Assembly (NCBI GenBank): GCA_039566865.1
Contig: CM076959.1
Location: forward strand, 8,291,501 to 8,355,500
Length of the DNA stretch: 64,000 bases
Direction of reading: 5' to 3'
DNA from: Aurelia coerulea
Taxonomy: Eukaryota; Cnidaria; Scyphozoa; Semaeostomeae; Ulmaridae
The notes beneath the pieces are model-generated. The model saw only the letters and a program-made list of their open reading frames with translations, was not told the DNA's origin and searched no databases. The translations under genes were made by a program, and so were the position numbers. Positions 1 through 11,984 of the stretch are shown piece after piece (the first letter of the stretch is position 1; each line of letters begins with the position of its first letter).

Positions 1-117
1 AACATGCATTTATTATAATTATTAACTTGGATTTGTATTGGAATGAAACAATAAACATGATTATCGTCGCAATTCTTGCTGTTCGCTTCCTTCCTGCGAA
101 TAGACAAAATGGGTTAA

Positions 118-989
118 CCCTAATCCTACCGGGCTTTTTTTGATCTAACATAGCCGGGGGGGGGTGCTTTCCACCCCCCCCTCTATAAATAGCCGTAGAC
201 TAATGGGAAATCATTGAAACTTGGCAAGGGCGTAGTCCTAACTATTCTTAACTGATTGGTAGTTTTGGGCGTGGCTACCTCATTAGGTGACGTCACTATG
301 ACGTCATAATGCCGGAAAATGTCAAAATATATGGTTTTCCGGCTTATTCGTTCTAAAAACGGAATAAAGGTAATCTGAATGACTTTTTCCATTCTTGTTT
401 GGCGTATTATTCATTTCCCTCTCAAATATGATGCATATAGGTGTTTTTAGACCGTTATTTTGGAAGGAAATGACGAAAATTGATGACGTCATAACTAAAA
501 ACTGTATTTTTCTGCCAAAAATTGATAATAATTGGTTCGAAATGCTTTTAAAGTATTGCATAACACAATTCTATACTTTTTAAACAAAATCTGTTGGAAA
601 AATCTTCAAAATTTGCCAAAATGACCCAAAATGGCGGCCCGAGTGATGTCATCATTTAAGAATGCTGACGTCAGCAAATTCAATTGTTATTGACAACAAT
701 AGAAAGCTAATTGTTTGCTGATTCTTTTAAAGTACAATAGTCAACATTTGGAACTAATTCTGGGAGTAAAAATATCAAAATCATTAATTTTTCTAATACC
801 TTGCTCCAAATATGGTAGTGTCACCTGTCACGTGACACCTATTGTTCAAAAATTTAATTGTCAAAATGTAGCTAATAGATAATTAGTAATTGTCAGAGAG
901 TTTCAGGGTCATAGCTTTTGTCGTTAAAGAATGCTCTGCAAAAAACCGACAGGGGGGGTGGAAAACACCCCCCCCCGGTAGGATTAGGG
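118..989. mobile_element. piggyBac-type MITE, TTAA-flanked (872 bp)
   Basis: Inverted ends CCCTAATCCTACCGGG (left) and its complement (right, 974-989) are flanked by TTAA at 114-117 and 990-993. A TTAA target duplication with TIRs starting CCC is the piggyBac signature; Kolobok elements also duplicate TTAA. Just inside each TIR is a G-run/C-run hairpin (156-181 and 952-976). The interior has no coding region beyond short chance ORFs, so the copy is non-autonomous. Confidence 0.85.
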
Positions 990-993
990 TTAA

Positions 994-1315
994 GGTTTGT
1001 TTGCACCCATTTCAAGTCATGTGATCAATCCTTGATAAAACATCTTTTGATTTCTCTAACATATTTATTGCCATGCAATGTTGTATCATGAGTGCAAAGT
1101 ATTGTATTATACTAAAACTTCGCAAGAGTATGGTCACACGATTTGAAATGGGTAAAACAAACGTTAGGTCTATACACCGATTTCTATCATTTAGAAAGGT
1201 GTTAAAGTTGTTCGTAATTTTTTCGATATTCAGTAGATCTTACTTAATAGGAATATTTTGCAAAATTGGATAATTTTGGTCTACTCGGTCTTTGTCAACA
1301 TGTCGAGTTGTGGAA
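994..1315. other. no recognisable feature
   Basis: A+T-rich spacer between two elements. I see no coding signal or repeat structure. Confidence 0.5.
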
Positions 1316-1470
1316 CAATAGACGATTTCGCTAAAAATGGTGACGAGGAACTTTTTACCAAGGTACATTGCATTGTTATTGGGAATTCTTAACGATTCTA
1401 CGGGAATTCGATTAAAGAGCGCAATGTATCTTGGTAGAAAGGTCCTTGCCACCATCTTTAGCGTAATCGT
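1316..1470. mobile_element. short palindromic MITE (GACGATT family), copy 1
   Basis: The left half (from about 1322, ACGATTTCGCTAAAAATGG) is mirrored by the right half ending at 1470 (complement ACGATTACGCTAAAGATGG), so the segment is almost one hairpin. A second copy lies at 59214-59376. The last few bases of the right end are missing and the microsatellite tail of the adjacent LINE starts there, which suggests that the LINE inserted into this MITE. Superfamily unknown; no clear target duplication. Confidence 0.7.
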
Positions 1471-2613
1471 TTCATTTCATTTCATTTCAATTTCTTTAAG
1501 GACGGTAACCCCGTTAATCGATAGATTGCTTTTCAGGGGGCCGTGCATAACACGTTACAAATTAAGTTAAAAATAAATACAAAGTAAAACCCTAATTTAA
1601 TTACAATAATGAATAAATGAATAAATGAGTAAACTATTTTTTCAAGGCTTCATTAAATGCTTTCAATGAGGATGCCTGCTTGACTTCACAACCCAAGAGG
1701 TTCCAAACACCAGCACCACGATATGAGAAAGCTCGCTAACAATTACTTGTTCTCATTAGTGGGACTTGAAGATCAGTTGCGATGTTTCTCAAATTTTTAC
1801 TACTGTATGTCGAATTTTTAATGAACATTTCTGACAGGAAATCAGGAGCAAGGTCATTTATCGATTTATAAACCATGCAAGCTGTCTCGGTTTTTATGAT
1901 ATCTGCTACAGTAGGCCAATTCAAACTTTTAATCGAAGCACTAGCAGAAGAATCATAACTGCTGTTGGTCACAATTCTAGCTGAGCAGTTTTGAAGATTT
2001 TGCTACACCTGCAACCTTGTCCCCCCACATGCCCCCCAGACTGAACAGCAGTAGCGGAGATGCGGTTCAACGATACCACGATACATTTTAGAGAGTGTCT
2101 TTTGGAAGTAACTTCTTGGCCTATTTAAGAAATCCAATAGCACGAGAAACCTATAGATCGTACAAAATGGATATGTGCATCCCAAGCTAACTGTTTATCA
2201 ATTTGCATCCCTAAATACTTGACCTTATCAACCATTTCAACTTCAGAGCTACCAATAGAAAATAATGGTGGTTCCACTGATTTTGTCGAAATCTTCTTAA
2301 GGTTAGGCCGAGATCCAGTGACCATCGCCTGTGTCTTCAGGACATTCAATGATAACTTATTGCCTTGGAGCCATTCCCTTAAAGAATCAAGTTCTTTGTT
2401 AAGCGTCACGTTCAGATCGCTGACGTTCCTTGCAGAAAAGGAGATACTGGTATCATCAGCATACATAGTCACCTTGCAGTTGTCCAGACAAAACGGAAGT
2501 TCATTGATATAAAAGTATAAAAAGAAGAGGCCCAAGACAAGATCCTTGTGGAACACCACAGTGTATTTCTTCTATTCGTGAAAAAACATCATTGACCTTG
2601 CGTCTGTTGACAA
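1471..2613 (-). pseudogene. 5'-truncated CR1/L2-like LINE, degraded RT
   Basis: Minus-strand remnant of a non-LTR retrotransposon. Reading from 2612 downward, translation gives an RT segment with CGVPQGSCLG (about 2535-2560), then a frameshift near 2510, then YINELPF, a YADDTSISF catalytic motif C and the WLQGNKLSLN region. A further break near 2180 precedes C-terminal fragments to about 1736. The 3' end (1471-1550) carries the GGCCCCCTGAAAAGC hairpin and a (TGAAA)-type tail also seen at 18.6, 22.4 and 28.6 kb. Upstream RT and endonuclease are missing. The frameshifts rule out activity. Confidence 0.88.
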
Positions 2614-3457
2614 TGGCCCCCAAAACAAGACAAAACTGAAAATAATGCTGCAAATGAATATATAAATCGAATTTACAATGTTAGGTTAGGTGCAATTCCT
2701 TTCATGTATTGACATAAAGGCCCAATAATTTAATGCTCTTAACTTTTATTTGGAAGGAAAAGTTTGTTTAAATTTCCATGCTTTCAACAATTGGGCTTAA
2801 GCATTGCAATGTTGAACTGGTACGGTTTATGTTTAATTTTCGCTCTTCAAGTTCTCAAGTTTTTGGCGTTGAAACTCTGAAATTTCTGTAACAGTTATTC
2901 ATAAGAACATTCTAACATTTAACTTTTTTGAATTTACAATACTGCTGATGAAATAGATACTGACTTTTTCGAAAAGACCCAAATTTCCTGCCGATAAATT
3001 TAAATTTCACGCAAAAGTGATGAAAACGAACAATTCCAACAAATATGCAGACATGGCATTAAAGAAACGGAAAAATATTCCCAAGAACGACAAGAGGTTT
3101 GATTTTAAGTAGATAAAACGAAGAAAGATACTCAGTACTTCCAACGAGTCCGTAAAGGTACTCCATTTATTTTGAAAATGCGCAGCTTAGCCCCAAATAT
3201 TCCCCTCCTTACTCTAGATAATGATATTAATTCATAGCACAAATGATAATGTAAATAATGATAATTTTTAAAATAACTCGTGTGTTATTGTATTCTATTT
3301 TCTGATGTAACCGATGATGGTTAAGTTTATTGTAATTGTAATGATAGTAATATTGATGCTATTTTTCTGTTGCAGTCCGAGTCATGCAATGTAGAATAAC
3401 AGGGAGTAAAAGCGCTCGCTTCGCTCGCATTTAAAATTCCTAGCTCATGCGGAGACC
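2614..3457. other. no recognisable feature
   Basis: A+T-rich sequence with no ORF of interest, inverted repeat or tandem repeat that I can see. Confidence 0.5.
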
Positions 3458-3500
3458 TTAACCCTATTTTGGTTGGGGGGGGGCAAATTTGCCTCCCCTA
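3458..3500. mobile_element. solo piggyBac-type end (TTAA + G/C hairpin)
   Basis: TTAA at 3458-3461 is followed by CCCTATTTTGGTTGGGG and a hairpin centred on GGCAAATTTGCC (3482-3493). The architecture matches the ends of the complete TTAA elements in this window. I could not find a partner end, so this is a relic or an unrecognised boundary. Confidence 0.5.
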
Positions 3501-4532
3501 GTGGACATTTTTGTTATAACTCTGCCAGGAGAACAATTACGGCTCTGAAACTTTCTGAATTTTTGCTACTAATTATTATGCAATGACTCAAGAAGTTTTA
3601 TGAAAATATTTTGAAAAATGAGGGGGAGGGAGACAATTTTTCGGACCTGACTGTCAAAGTCGGCAATTCTCAAATATTAATTTTCGCGAAAAAAGTTGGA
3701 AAATTGCACTATTTTGCAAAAATATTTTGCAGGGTTATGCTCTTTGATGTAATCTATTATAATTTTTATGTTTGAATGGAAATTATGCTCCAAATTAATT
3801 TTTACCGCATTCTTCCTGATTTTGACCGATTTTGCCATTTTTCTTGACCACACAAAGAAAAATGCTGACGCAAGCAATAATGACGGTTAATTTTAGGTTA
3901 ATTTTTATATTTTCCTAAACTACATGCTTGGGCTATTAGTACACCAAATTTTAGTTGCGCTATCTATTTCCAGTAGTCAATAGTTAGGTATGGGGGCTTT
4001 TTTGCCCCCAAACCATAAAAGGACATGTCAGATAGCCCAACCACTATGGAGTTTAGCAACGTGTATATCGTGATTTTGTAGAAATTCACATGCAATATGC
4101 AAATTTTATTTGGGTTAGCCGCCGGCTTAATGGTTGAAAACAGAAAATCCAGGCTTTGAACGACATCCATCATTATTGCACAGGAGGATATAGTTTGACT
4201 TTTTCACAGCACTGTTTTGCGACAAATAAGTTGGGTACACGTTTCTGTGTGGCCGTCTCGTTTTGTTTTGATTTGTTTGCTGAATTTAATTAGGACCTTT
4301 ACAAAGTTTTATTGGCCCAGGTTGGGTTCTTGAGCTGATTTAAATTTGCTGCTCTGTAAAGACAAAATTAGAAAGCAAAAATTGTAAGTATTTGAAATGT
4401 TGTAGAAATCTGTAAATTTATGTATTTGTAGCTAATTACCCTGTATTTTATTTCTTTTTTAGCAAATTATACGTTCCTAGCTAGCAGTCTTGAATTGGCT
4501 TTTATTTCATAGCTATTGTATATATGCCTACT
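3501..4532. other. no gene; lone G/C hairpin
   Basis: A hairpin TGGGGGC-TTTTTT-GCCCCC at about 3991-4008 resembles the subterminal hairpins of the TTAA elements but has no TIR beside it. Nothing else is recognised. Confidence 0.4.
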
Positions 4533-4536
4533 TTAA

Positions 4537-6944
4537 ACCCTATTTCACCTGGGCTCTTTTGATTAACTCCTCACATGGGGGGGGGGGGCCATTATGGCCC
4601 CCCTAATTATTTCCAAAACCGAGAGTTATGAAGTTGCAAGTTGGTACACAGTATTATCAACCTATTGTGATTCTAATTAAGCAATTAAAATTTAATTAGT
4701 CACATGACTCGTCGCAATGTCCTATATTTTAGCGAAAACAAACGTTATTCTTGTAAACGGTTAATACTCTTGTACAACATCATAATTGCTCACAAAATAA
4801 AACATTAACTTTTAATTTTTTACACACCTATTCAAATAACGACGTCATCAATATATATGACGTCATATGTCTAGAAAACTATAAATATTAATCAAAATTA
4901 ACAAACTATACATCATATGAAGGCTCTTAATGAGAGCACTTCAATGACACTAATCAAGACAGAATCGAACAAGGATTGGCCAAACTAGAAGCTTATCTGC
5001 AGTGGGAACTAGGTGACCCCGTGTCTTTTCCCGCTGTGGATAATAATAATTAGAATTAGCCGCTTCCAAATTTGGAAGCAATTGGCAATCATTGACTGTT
5101 ACAGTGTCACTGTTTCAGTTGATCTTTCATCAAGATTTACTTTTTTCATCCTTTCTTGAAGCAGTCAGACAGGAATTGTCCTTTACTTATGTTACTTGAC
5201 AATATGGTTTTTTCTAGTATAGAAGGTACTTTTCGCCCTCTTCTTTTGATCTTGTTTGTGTGGAAGGTCAGCATCTTACAGGGGTGGTCGTTCTCTCTCC
5301 GGATGACCTGTGCTGTCCATTGTTTCTGTTGTTTTTCATAATAGGTGGTTATATCGATTGTATTAGTTATTTCGTAGAGTTTTTCGTTTGTTATTTTATA
5401 TGACCAATCTATCTCTGTAGTATCTTCATCGTTATCATTACAATGGTCCTGCTTTCTTTTAAATCCATTCCATATCATGCTTCGTAGGAATTTGTTATAA
5501 GTTGCATTCAGTTTGGAAAGTTCTGCTTGTGTTGGTCGCCATGCATGGCACCCATATGTAAGCCTGCTGCGTACAAATCCATTCAAAAATGTTATGCGTG
5601 TTCTCAATGTGATGTTCTTATTTGCGAGCATTCCACGGTGTTCAGCAAATGCGCACTTTGCAGAGTTAATTCGGTAATCGAGCTCTGTTTTACCAATGTG
5701 TATGTCATTTGCAGTATTCCATACCCCCAAATATTTGAAGGTCCTTGTGTTATTTAATTGGATTTTATTTATAGTAATTATACTCTTGGGGAAGTCACCT
5801 TCTTCCTCTGTGTTCCAATTCCAAATCATGGTTTCTGTTTTCTCAATATTTATTTCAAGTCCAAATTCACAGAAGACGTCATATAGCATTGTAGATTTCT
5901 GTTGTAGCTCATCTTTATCCCAGGAGTGAATCCCTATATCATCTGCTATATCATTCCTTCATTATCCTTGTACATTCCGTTTTGTGGGGCATAGTGGCGT
6001 TGTTTTCGATTTGTAGCTTCATTTGGGATATTGTACGGAACATCCAAGTTTTTAAGGCCATTTTGTTCACATCGATGTTTCCATACCCTCAATGCGTAGT
6101 CTAAGTAGAGATTGAACAGAACTGGACTTTCGTTTCCTCCTTGACGTACTCCTGCGTAGGTGTCAAACATTTGTGTTTCTGGATCTTCATCAGTGAGATA
6201 CGATTTGGTATCACTGTATAACCTTTCCAGGATATCCAGATTTGTCGTATTAGCCCCCCTTGGAAAACGATTCTTAATACTTTTAAACAAAAACTTTCTG
6301 TTTATGTGGTCATATGCTGCCGAGAGGTCGACATAACAAGTATATAATTTGCGGTTTGATTGATGTGCTATGTATTGTAGTTGTTTCATGGCATATATGC
6401 CATCATTGCATCCTCTTTCTGATCTAAACCCATATTGCGTTTCTAATAGTTGCACTTCATAAAATGAATTCCACCGTTGTAGTATGATGTTCATTGTCAC
6501 CTTTGTAAGAATGGAGCCTATTGAAATACCTCTGTACTTTTTTGCGTCAGTTGGACTACCTTTTCTTTTCCAAATAGCCCTTATTTTGCTGATACCCCAT
6601 TGCTCTGTTACTGAAGAATCTCTCCAGATTTCCTGTATATTATATATCTTGAGAATCTGTTTTACAGTCCTGGATGGGACCAATAATGTATTATAGTTCG
6701 TTTAGATTTTACTTGATATAAAAAAAACTAGAAACAATTTAGTGTTTTCTTTTGTGACATCTCTCCAAATAAGGGCATTCAATGGTCACATGACTCATAT
6801 AATTAAAACAGCATTCGTAGAATCTTGTAGTGCATTAAATTCTAGAATAAGTCAGTTGGTACCAGCATTCTGTCTTACATAGTTAAAGAGCTGTGTATCA
6901 ATGTTTGGTTGGGGGGGGGCATAATGCCCCCTGGTGAAATAGAG
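4537..6944. mobile_element. TTAA-flanked piggyBac-type element carrying an RTE fragment
   Basis: The left end reads TTAA (4533-4536), one A, then CCCTATTTCACC. The right end (complement) reads CTCTATTTCACC before TTAA at 6945-6948. G-run/C-run hairpins sit inside both ends (about 4577-4604 and 6911-6931). The interior is mostly an RTE-type LINE fragment, which either inserted into the element or was mobilised with it. The right TTAA is shared with the next element. Confidence 0.65.
5146..6699 (-). pseudogene. RTE-clade LINE reverse transcriptase, frameshifted
   Basis: Two minus-strand reading frames make up one RT. The upstream one (6683-5946) holds IWKRKG..KKYRGIS, motif A YVDLSAAYDHI (Asp at residue 119) and GVRQGGNESPVLFNLYLDYA (residues 178-197). 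The downstream one (5889-5146) holds TFKYLGVW, LTYGCHAWRPTQ and the C-terminal QWTAQVIRRENDHP and RRGRKVPSILE blocks typical of RTE. The catalytic IADDIG motif lies between them (about 5925-5945) and is read only after a frameshift. The 5' end is truncated near 6700, so the endonuclease is absent. It cannot be active as it stands. Confidence 0.85.
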
Positions 6945-6948
6945 TTAA

Positions 6949-9897
6949 CCCTATCCAGACTGGGGGGCTCATTCAGCCCCCCCCCCCAACATACTTAACG
7001 CAGCACTGCTCTAAATTGGTTCAACGAAACAGGAAATGGTTTTTTGACTTTGAGTTTCTATCCTTTTGAAGTGTGATTTTGTGGGAAATTTTGAAAAAAA
7101 AATTCAGGGGGCTTGGGGGTGGCTGTTTTTTGGTCGGGGCCAACTTTTAAGTAAGCTGCTTATGGATGTAATTCCAGATCACCTCATAATCCTTTGATAG
7201 TATCCTTTTTAATTTGTGAACTTATAATTTGTAAGGTCTCTTAAATTTTTTCCAGGAACAATAGACCAATTATGTGTCACGTGACCTCATCAATGACGTC
7301 GTCTTTAATAAAATGGCAAACAGTAGTTAGCGGTCTTTCTGCAAGGATATTTCGACCCCAAATGTTTTACAGCGGCAATAAATAGATTAAAACTGATCAA
7401 CAGGGTTGTTTCCACCTAAGCTGTGTAATTTTGTTTGAATTTTGTGCACCATTGATCGCAAACGGTATAAGATTCCCCGGGGGTATCCTCACATAGCACA
7501 AGATGAGGCTCAAATCCTTACTGGTTGTCAGAGCATGCGGAAATCATCCATTTTCATGCTTGTCAGCCAATGAGATCACCGCTTTCTAGCCCCTGGAGAC
7601 AAAATCGGTCGTTTGAGGTAAATTTTCTAGTACCCTCACTAAAACTGAAATGGATGCTAAAATACCTCAGTTATTTGCAATTTTTTTTAATAAATCAGTT
7701 GTGGGGATGTCCGTCCAGAGTTGTTTACATGTTTAGGCACACAGCTCGTTTGGGGCCGGAGCTGCGTTCATTTTCCGGTCGAAGAATATTGACCTTCTTC
7801 GTTGAAATATATATAGAAATCGCTACAAATGAGATATACAGATAAGAATTTCAGCGATTACGCATACTGACCTGAACAATAACCGAAACTCTTTCACTGC
7901 TATCATATCTTAAAATTGGAGGCAATTTCTAACGATTTCTGTTAGAGACATCATTTGGGCCTAAGCTTGTCCTCGCTTAAAACTCATTCCATTGCATTTA
8001 AAAAGTAATGGTAAAGTTCTTGAGCTAGATAATGCGCTTACCCATGACTCAGACACCAGTTTGACTTCGTTTGCCTTCTTTGATTTGCCAAATTTTTATA
8101 AGAAACAGCCAGTTGTGGGCGAATTGCAAAAACTTTCCTCGGTCCATATTTTTCTCTACACAGATTCACCGCTTCAAACAACAAACAGTGAACTTTGACA
8201 TTGTATCATAAAAGTCTTGCATCACAGAACATTCCTTTTGAACGATTCCATGCGCTTTAGCGAGGCACTCGTGAATTGTATTCACGCATTTCGTTCTTTT
8301 CGTTCTTATTTCAATCAATGCAAAACATAAAAAGAACAAAACATTGTTTTGGGTTCGCTAAAAAAGATACCCGGTTTTGCACTTTTGTTTGTTTGCATTG
8401 ACTGATTGAACCAAATGCGTGAAAACAATTCACAAGTGCCTCGCTAAGGCACATGGAATCGTTCTATAGGAATGTTTTGTGATGCAAGACTTTTATGATA
8501 CAAAGTTCACTGTTTGTTGTTTGAAGCGGATAGACTGTGCAGATAAAAATATGGACCGACGAAAGTTTTTGCAATTCACCCACAACTGGTCGTTTCTTAT
8601 AAAAAATTGCGAATGTAAAAAAGGCAAACGAAGTCAAACTGGTGCCTGAGTCATGGGTAAGTGCATTATTCAGCTCTAGAATTTTACCATTACTTTTTAA
8701 GTGCAATGGAATGAGTTTTAAGCGAGGACAAGCTTAGGCCCAAAAGATATCTCTACCAGAAATCATTAGAAATTGCCTCCAATTTGGAGATATGATAGCA
8801 GTAATTTGGGTTATTGCTGAGGTCAGTATGCATAATTGCTGAAATTCTTATCTGTATATCTCATTTGTAGCGATTTCTATAGATATTTCAACGAAGGTCA
8901 ATATTCTTCGACCGGAAAATGAACGCAGCTCCGGCCCCAAACAAGCTGTGTGCCTAAACATGTAAACAACTCTGGACGGACATCCCCACAACTGATTTAT
9001 CAAAACAAATTGCGAATAACTGAAGTATTCTAGCATCCATTTCAGTTTTAGTGAGGGTACTAGACAATTTACCTCAAACGACCGATTTTGTCTCCAGGGG
9101 CTAGAAAGCGGTGATTTCATTGGCTGACAAGCATGGAATTGGATGATTTCCGCATGCTCTGACAACCAGTAAGGATTTGAGCCTCATCTTACATAGCACT
9201 ACTAACGATCAGTTTTCATGCATATCTTGAGAATCTGTTTTACAGTGAGAATTTTTTGACTTGAAAGTGTTTAGTTCGCCAAGATATTATCACCAAATTA
9301 CTATCTTCAACCCCCTATTTCCCTCTTCCTTCTTCCTTCCAACTCATTTGCTTACTACTGGGAAAAAATGCTGATGTCAGCATTTTTTGCAATAATTAAA
9401 ACAAAAGTTTCAAAAGGAAAAATGAAGTATGCAATGATCACTTATCATCGAAGTAGTTTTCATCGTAATATATGGAGAAATTCTCTATTATGGCTGCATT
9501 TGTCATTTTTCGGAAAGACAAGTATTTTAATCTCTCTGTCCGCCATCTTAGATTTGCGAAAATCAAAAGTTTTCACTTTATAAGTATATTTTCACCTTCT
9601 AACAATGCTTTGATTGGCATAATTTGGTTTCATGAATCAATCTTAGAAAATTATAAAGATTTAAAAAGAGTTGTTTTTCTCATTTCTATCGTGGACACGT
9701 GCCAGTTGGTCTCGAATAATTATGACGTCATATCTATTTTTAGAATTATTTTTGTGAAAAATGATAGATCATAAGCACGGCTACCTGCATGGTGAGTTTC
9801 GTCTTCGTAAGTGAAGGAATGGCGATTTTAGAGAGGGGGCTGAATGAGCCCCCCCCCCCAGTCTTCTAGTAGCTCAAAAAGCCCAGTCTGGATAGGG
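6949..9897. mobile_element. TTAA-flanked piggyBac-type element (2.95 kb)
   Basis: Perfect 16-bp TIRs CCCTATCCAGACTGGG (6949-6964) and complement (9882-9897) are flanked by TTAA at 6945-6948 and 9898-9901. The subterminal hairpin GGGGGGCTCATTCAGCCCCCC (from 6961) is repeated at the right end (from about 9834). No transposase ORF is seen. A separate 1.7-kb palindromic element (7500-9190) is nested inside. A decayed right end of the same family lies at about 59656-59676. Confidence 0.88.
7500..9190. mobile_element. Palindromic foldback element, 9-bp TSD (MULE-like), copy b
   Basis: The whole 1691 bp is one imperfect inverted repeat with its centre near 8340. Ends are AAGATGAGGCTCAAATCCT and its complement, flanked by the 9-bp duplication ACATAGCAC (7491-7499 and 9191-9199). 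The mirrored ORFs at 7525-7845 (+) and 8848-9165 (-), and 7992-8198 (+) and 8464-8706 (-), are the two arms read from each side, not genes. A 9-bp duplication is typical of Mutator-like elements. No transposase is present. The end sequence and part of the arm are shared with the elements at 30385 and 46236. Confidence 0.88.
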
Positions 9898-9901
9898 TTA
9901 A

Positions 9902-11984
9902 GTTAAATTAATAATGATTATAATGATACGAGCAAGACTGAATTATGTTTCTTATGCGCGTGCAGATATCCTTCGAAACCGAAGCAATGGCGAAATCAGA
10001 ATTATTACAAATGCTCCTTTCCTCAATTCTAGAACTGACTACAGCTGAAACCATAACAGCAACAACAACGAGCATAGGTGAAGGTCACACGGAAAGAGCA
10101 TACATTGAAATACGGGGAACAAACCAAAACAAAAACAAGACAGTTATACACATAAAGAACCTGCGGAATATTACCTAGTTTATTAATCGCAAACAAATGT
10201 TGTAAAGAAATCAAACTATTCAATTCTGGGCAATGAAAATCTTTTGCAAAGCCTGGAGTTTCTGCTCTCTCAAACTAACCCTTCGAAGGACTAAAACTTC
10301 CCGCCGGACGTGCGTTACTGCGAGTAACATCGACGAGCAAGTAATATTTTCTGAACGCGGTCATAGTTACCTTGAAGTAAAAAATTATTCTGTGAAATGC
10401 AAAAATTTGCTTTGCTCAATGACCAATTTGCCATAAAGGGAACACAAACGTGAAATCAATGTCACAAGAAATTTGCGGCATACTGCAAAACAACGAGAAT
10501 TTTGCCCTAATGTATCATAAACTGACCCCCTGGTACATCAAACCAAACATCAAATAATCAATCCTAACATAGGCTAAGGACGGGGGTATAATTTTGACTT
10601 CGCGTTGAGCTGTTGTCGTTGCTCTCTATTGTTTGCGGCTAAGCTAATAGATTGTAAATAAACAAGATGGCGGGCTGGGAAATCAGCATAAAACCAACAA
10701 GTAGATATCTTATTTTTACGATGTGATCCCCTATTTTCCCGGCAGTACCCATACGATTTTCTGACAGCCAAATAAAGTTTCAATCGACACAAAAAGTTTC
10801 CTGAAAAGGCTGCGGCCAGATTTCCTGCAAATTACATAGAAATTCGATCAATTGTTCCTCACTATTTTTGAAACAAAATCGTTTAACCTTGAAATATTTC
10901 GGCTTGTGAGGCTCAGACGAGTCAAATAGGCTTGCAATTCAATGAATTAAACAACAAAGTATCCACCTCTTCAAAAATAAATTGTAAAATTGCCATCGAA
11001 TTTCGTATTTCTGTTTACTTTTCGATAGCGAAATGGAGAAACCTTGGTCAACAGATTACCATGCTATGAAGCACGCTTGCAAAAGCTCAGGCTTGAAATA
11101 ACTTTTAGAAGGTTTTCCATTGGCAAAAAAATGAACGTCATCTTCTGGGAATACCATACGCAGGTCTCAAAAGACATCCTTCCTGCGCTTGTAAAAGTAT
11201 CATTTGCATCTATTGATTAAGAATTACTGATTTTTACCAGCAACTTCACGAAACCATGCTTTGGGTGCCTTTCGAGACTTTCGTAAGCATTCACAGATTA
11301 TCAATTTCTTTTAGAGTCCACAATGAGCATAGATCTTAAATCAAGAACTAATTTTTTTGCAAAAACATTCTACGGGCGTTCAAATCGTGTGCATGGGCTA
11401 AACTGTTGACCAACGCTTTTCCCCTTCGATGTCGAAAAGTAAACAGAAACGTAAAATTTGATTGCGGGAAATCTAGCTTAGCTTTTTCATTCAGACTTGG
11501 CAAAGTTGTAGATCAACTACTTAGCTAAAGATGGAGCGAAAAAAATTCGAAAATTTTTCAAGTAGTTTTGGAGGTAGGTCCACTTTTCTGAAATCAGCAA
11601 AAAGATTTGAGCAAGGATTTGCGAATCCAGGGTTGACGGAAACATAGCGATTTATATATATTTCGATTGCCCATATTATACAGAACAGCATCCTTTTTAC
11701 GGCTTTTCGATAGACCGAATAATATTGGAGAAATTAACTGTTTCCTGAGGAGAGTGGTTTTGCGAAACTGCATCTCGCTGTGCACTAGAGCGGAAAGCAG
11801 AGTTACCTTAATGGTTCCTTTGATTATAATGAAATAAAAGGACAAAACCCTCAAGGTTTACAATGTTTAGAATGACTAACATAATATAGCCACGATAAAC
11901 ATCTTCTATCACAGGGGTTTGTCCGCGCGGTTCCGAAACTGATGAAAAACGCGACAAAACATCTTTCAGCGCATTTTTTTTTTA
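9902..11984. other. no confident gene; diverged stem-loop inside
   Basis: About 10996-11050 (TTTCTGTTTACTTTTCGA, then TTGGTCAACAG) is matched in inverted orientation at about 11408-11462, making a diverged stem of at least 60 bp around a loop of about 360 bp. A short ORF at 9945-10178 (77 aa) has no family match that I recognise. The rest is unremarkable A+T-rich sequence. Confidence 0.4.

Noticed and set aside
9945..10178. 77-residue ORF preceded by a possible splice acceptor (GCGCGTGCAG)
   Set aside because: Too short, no family recognised and no neighbouring exon found.
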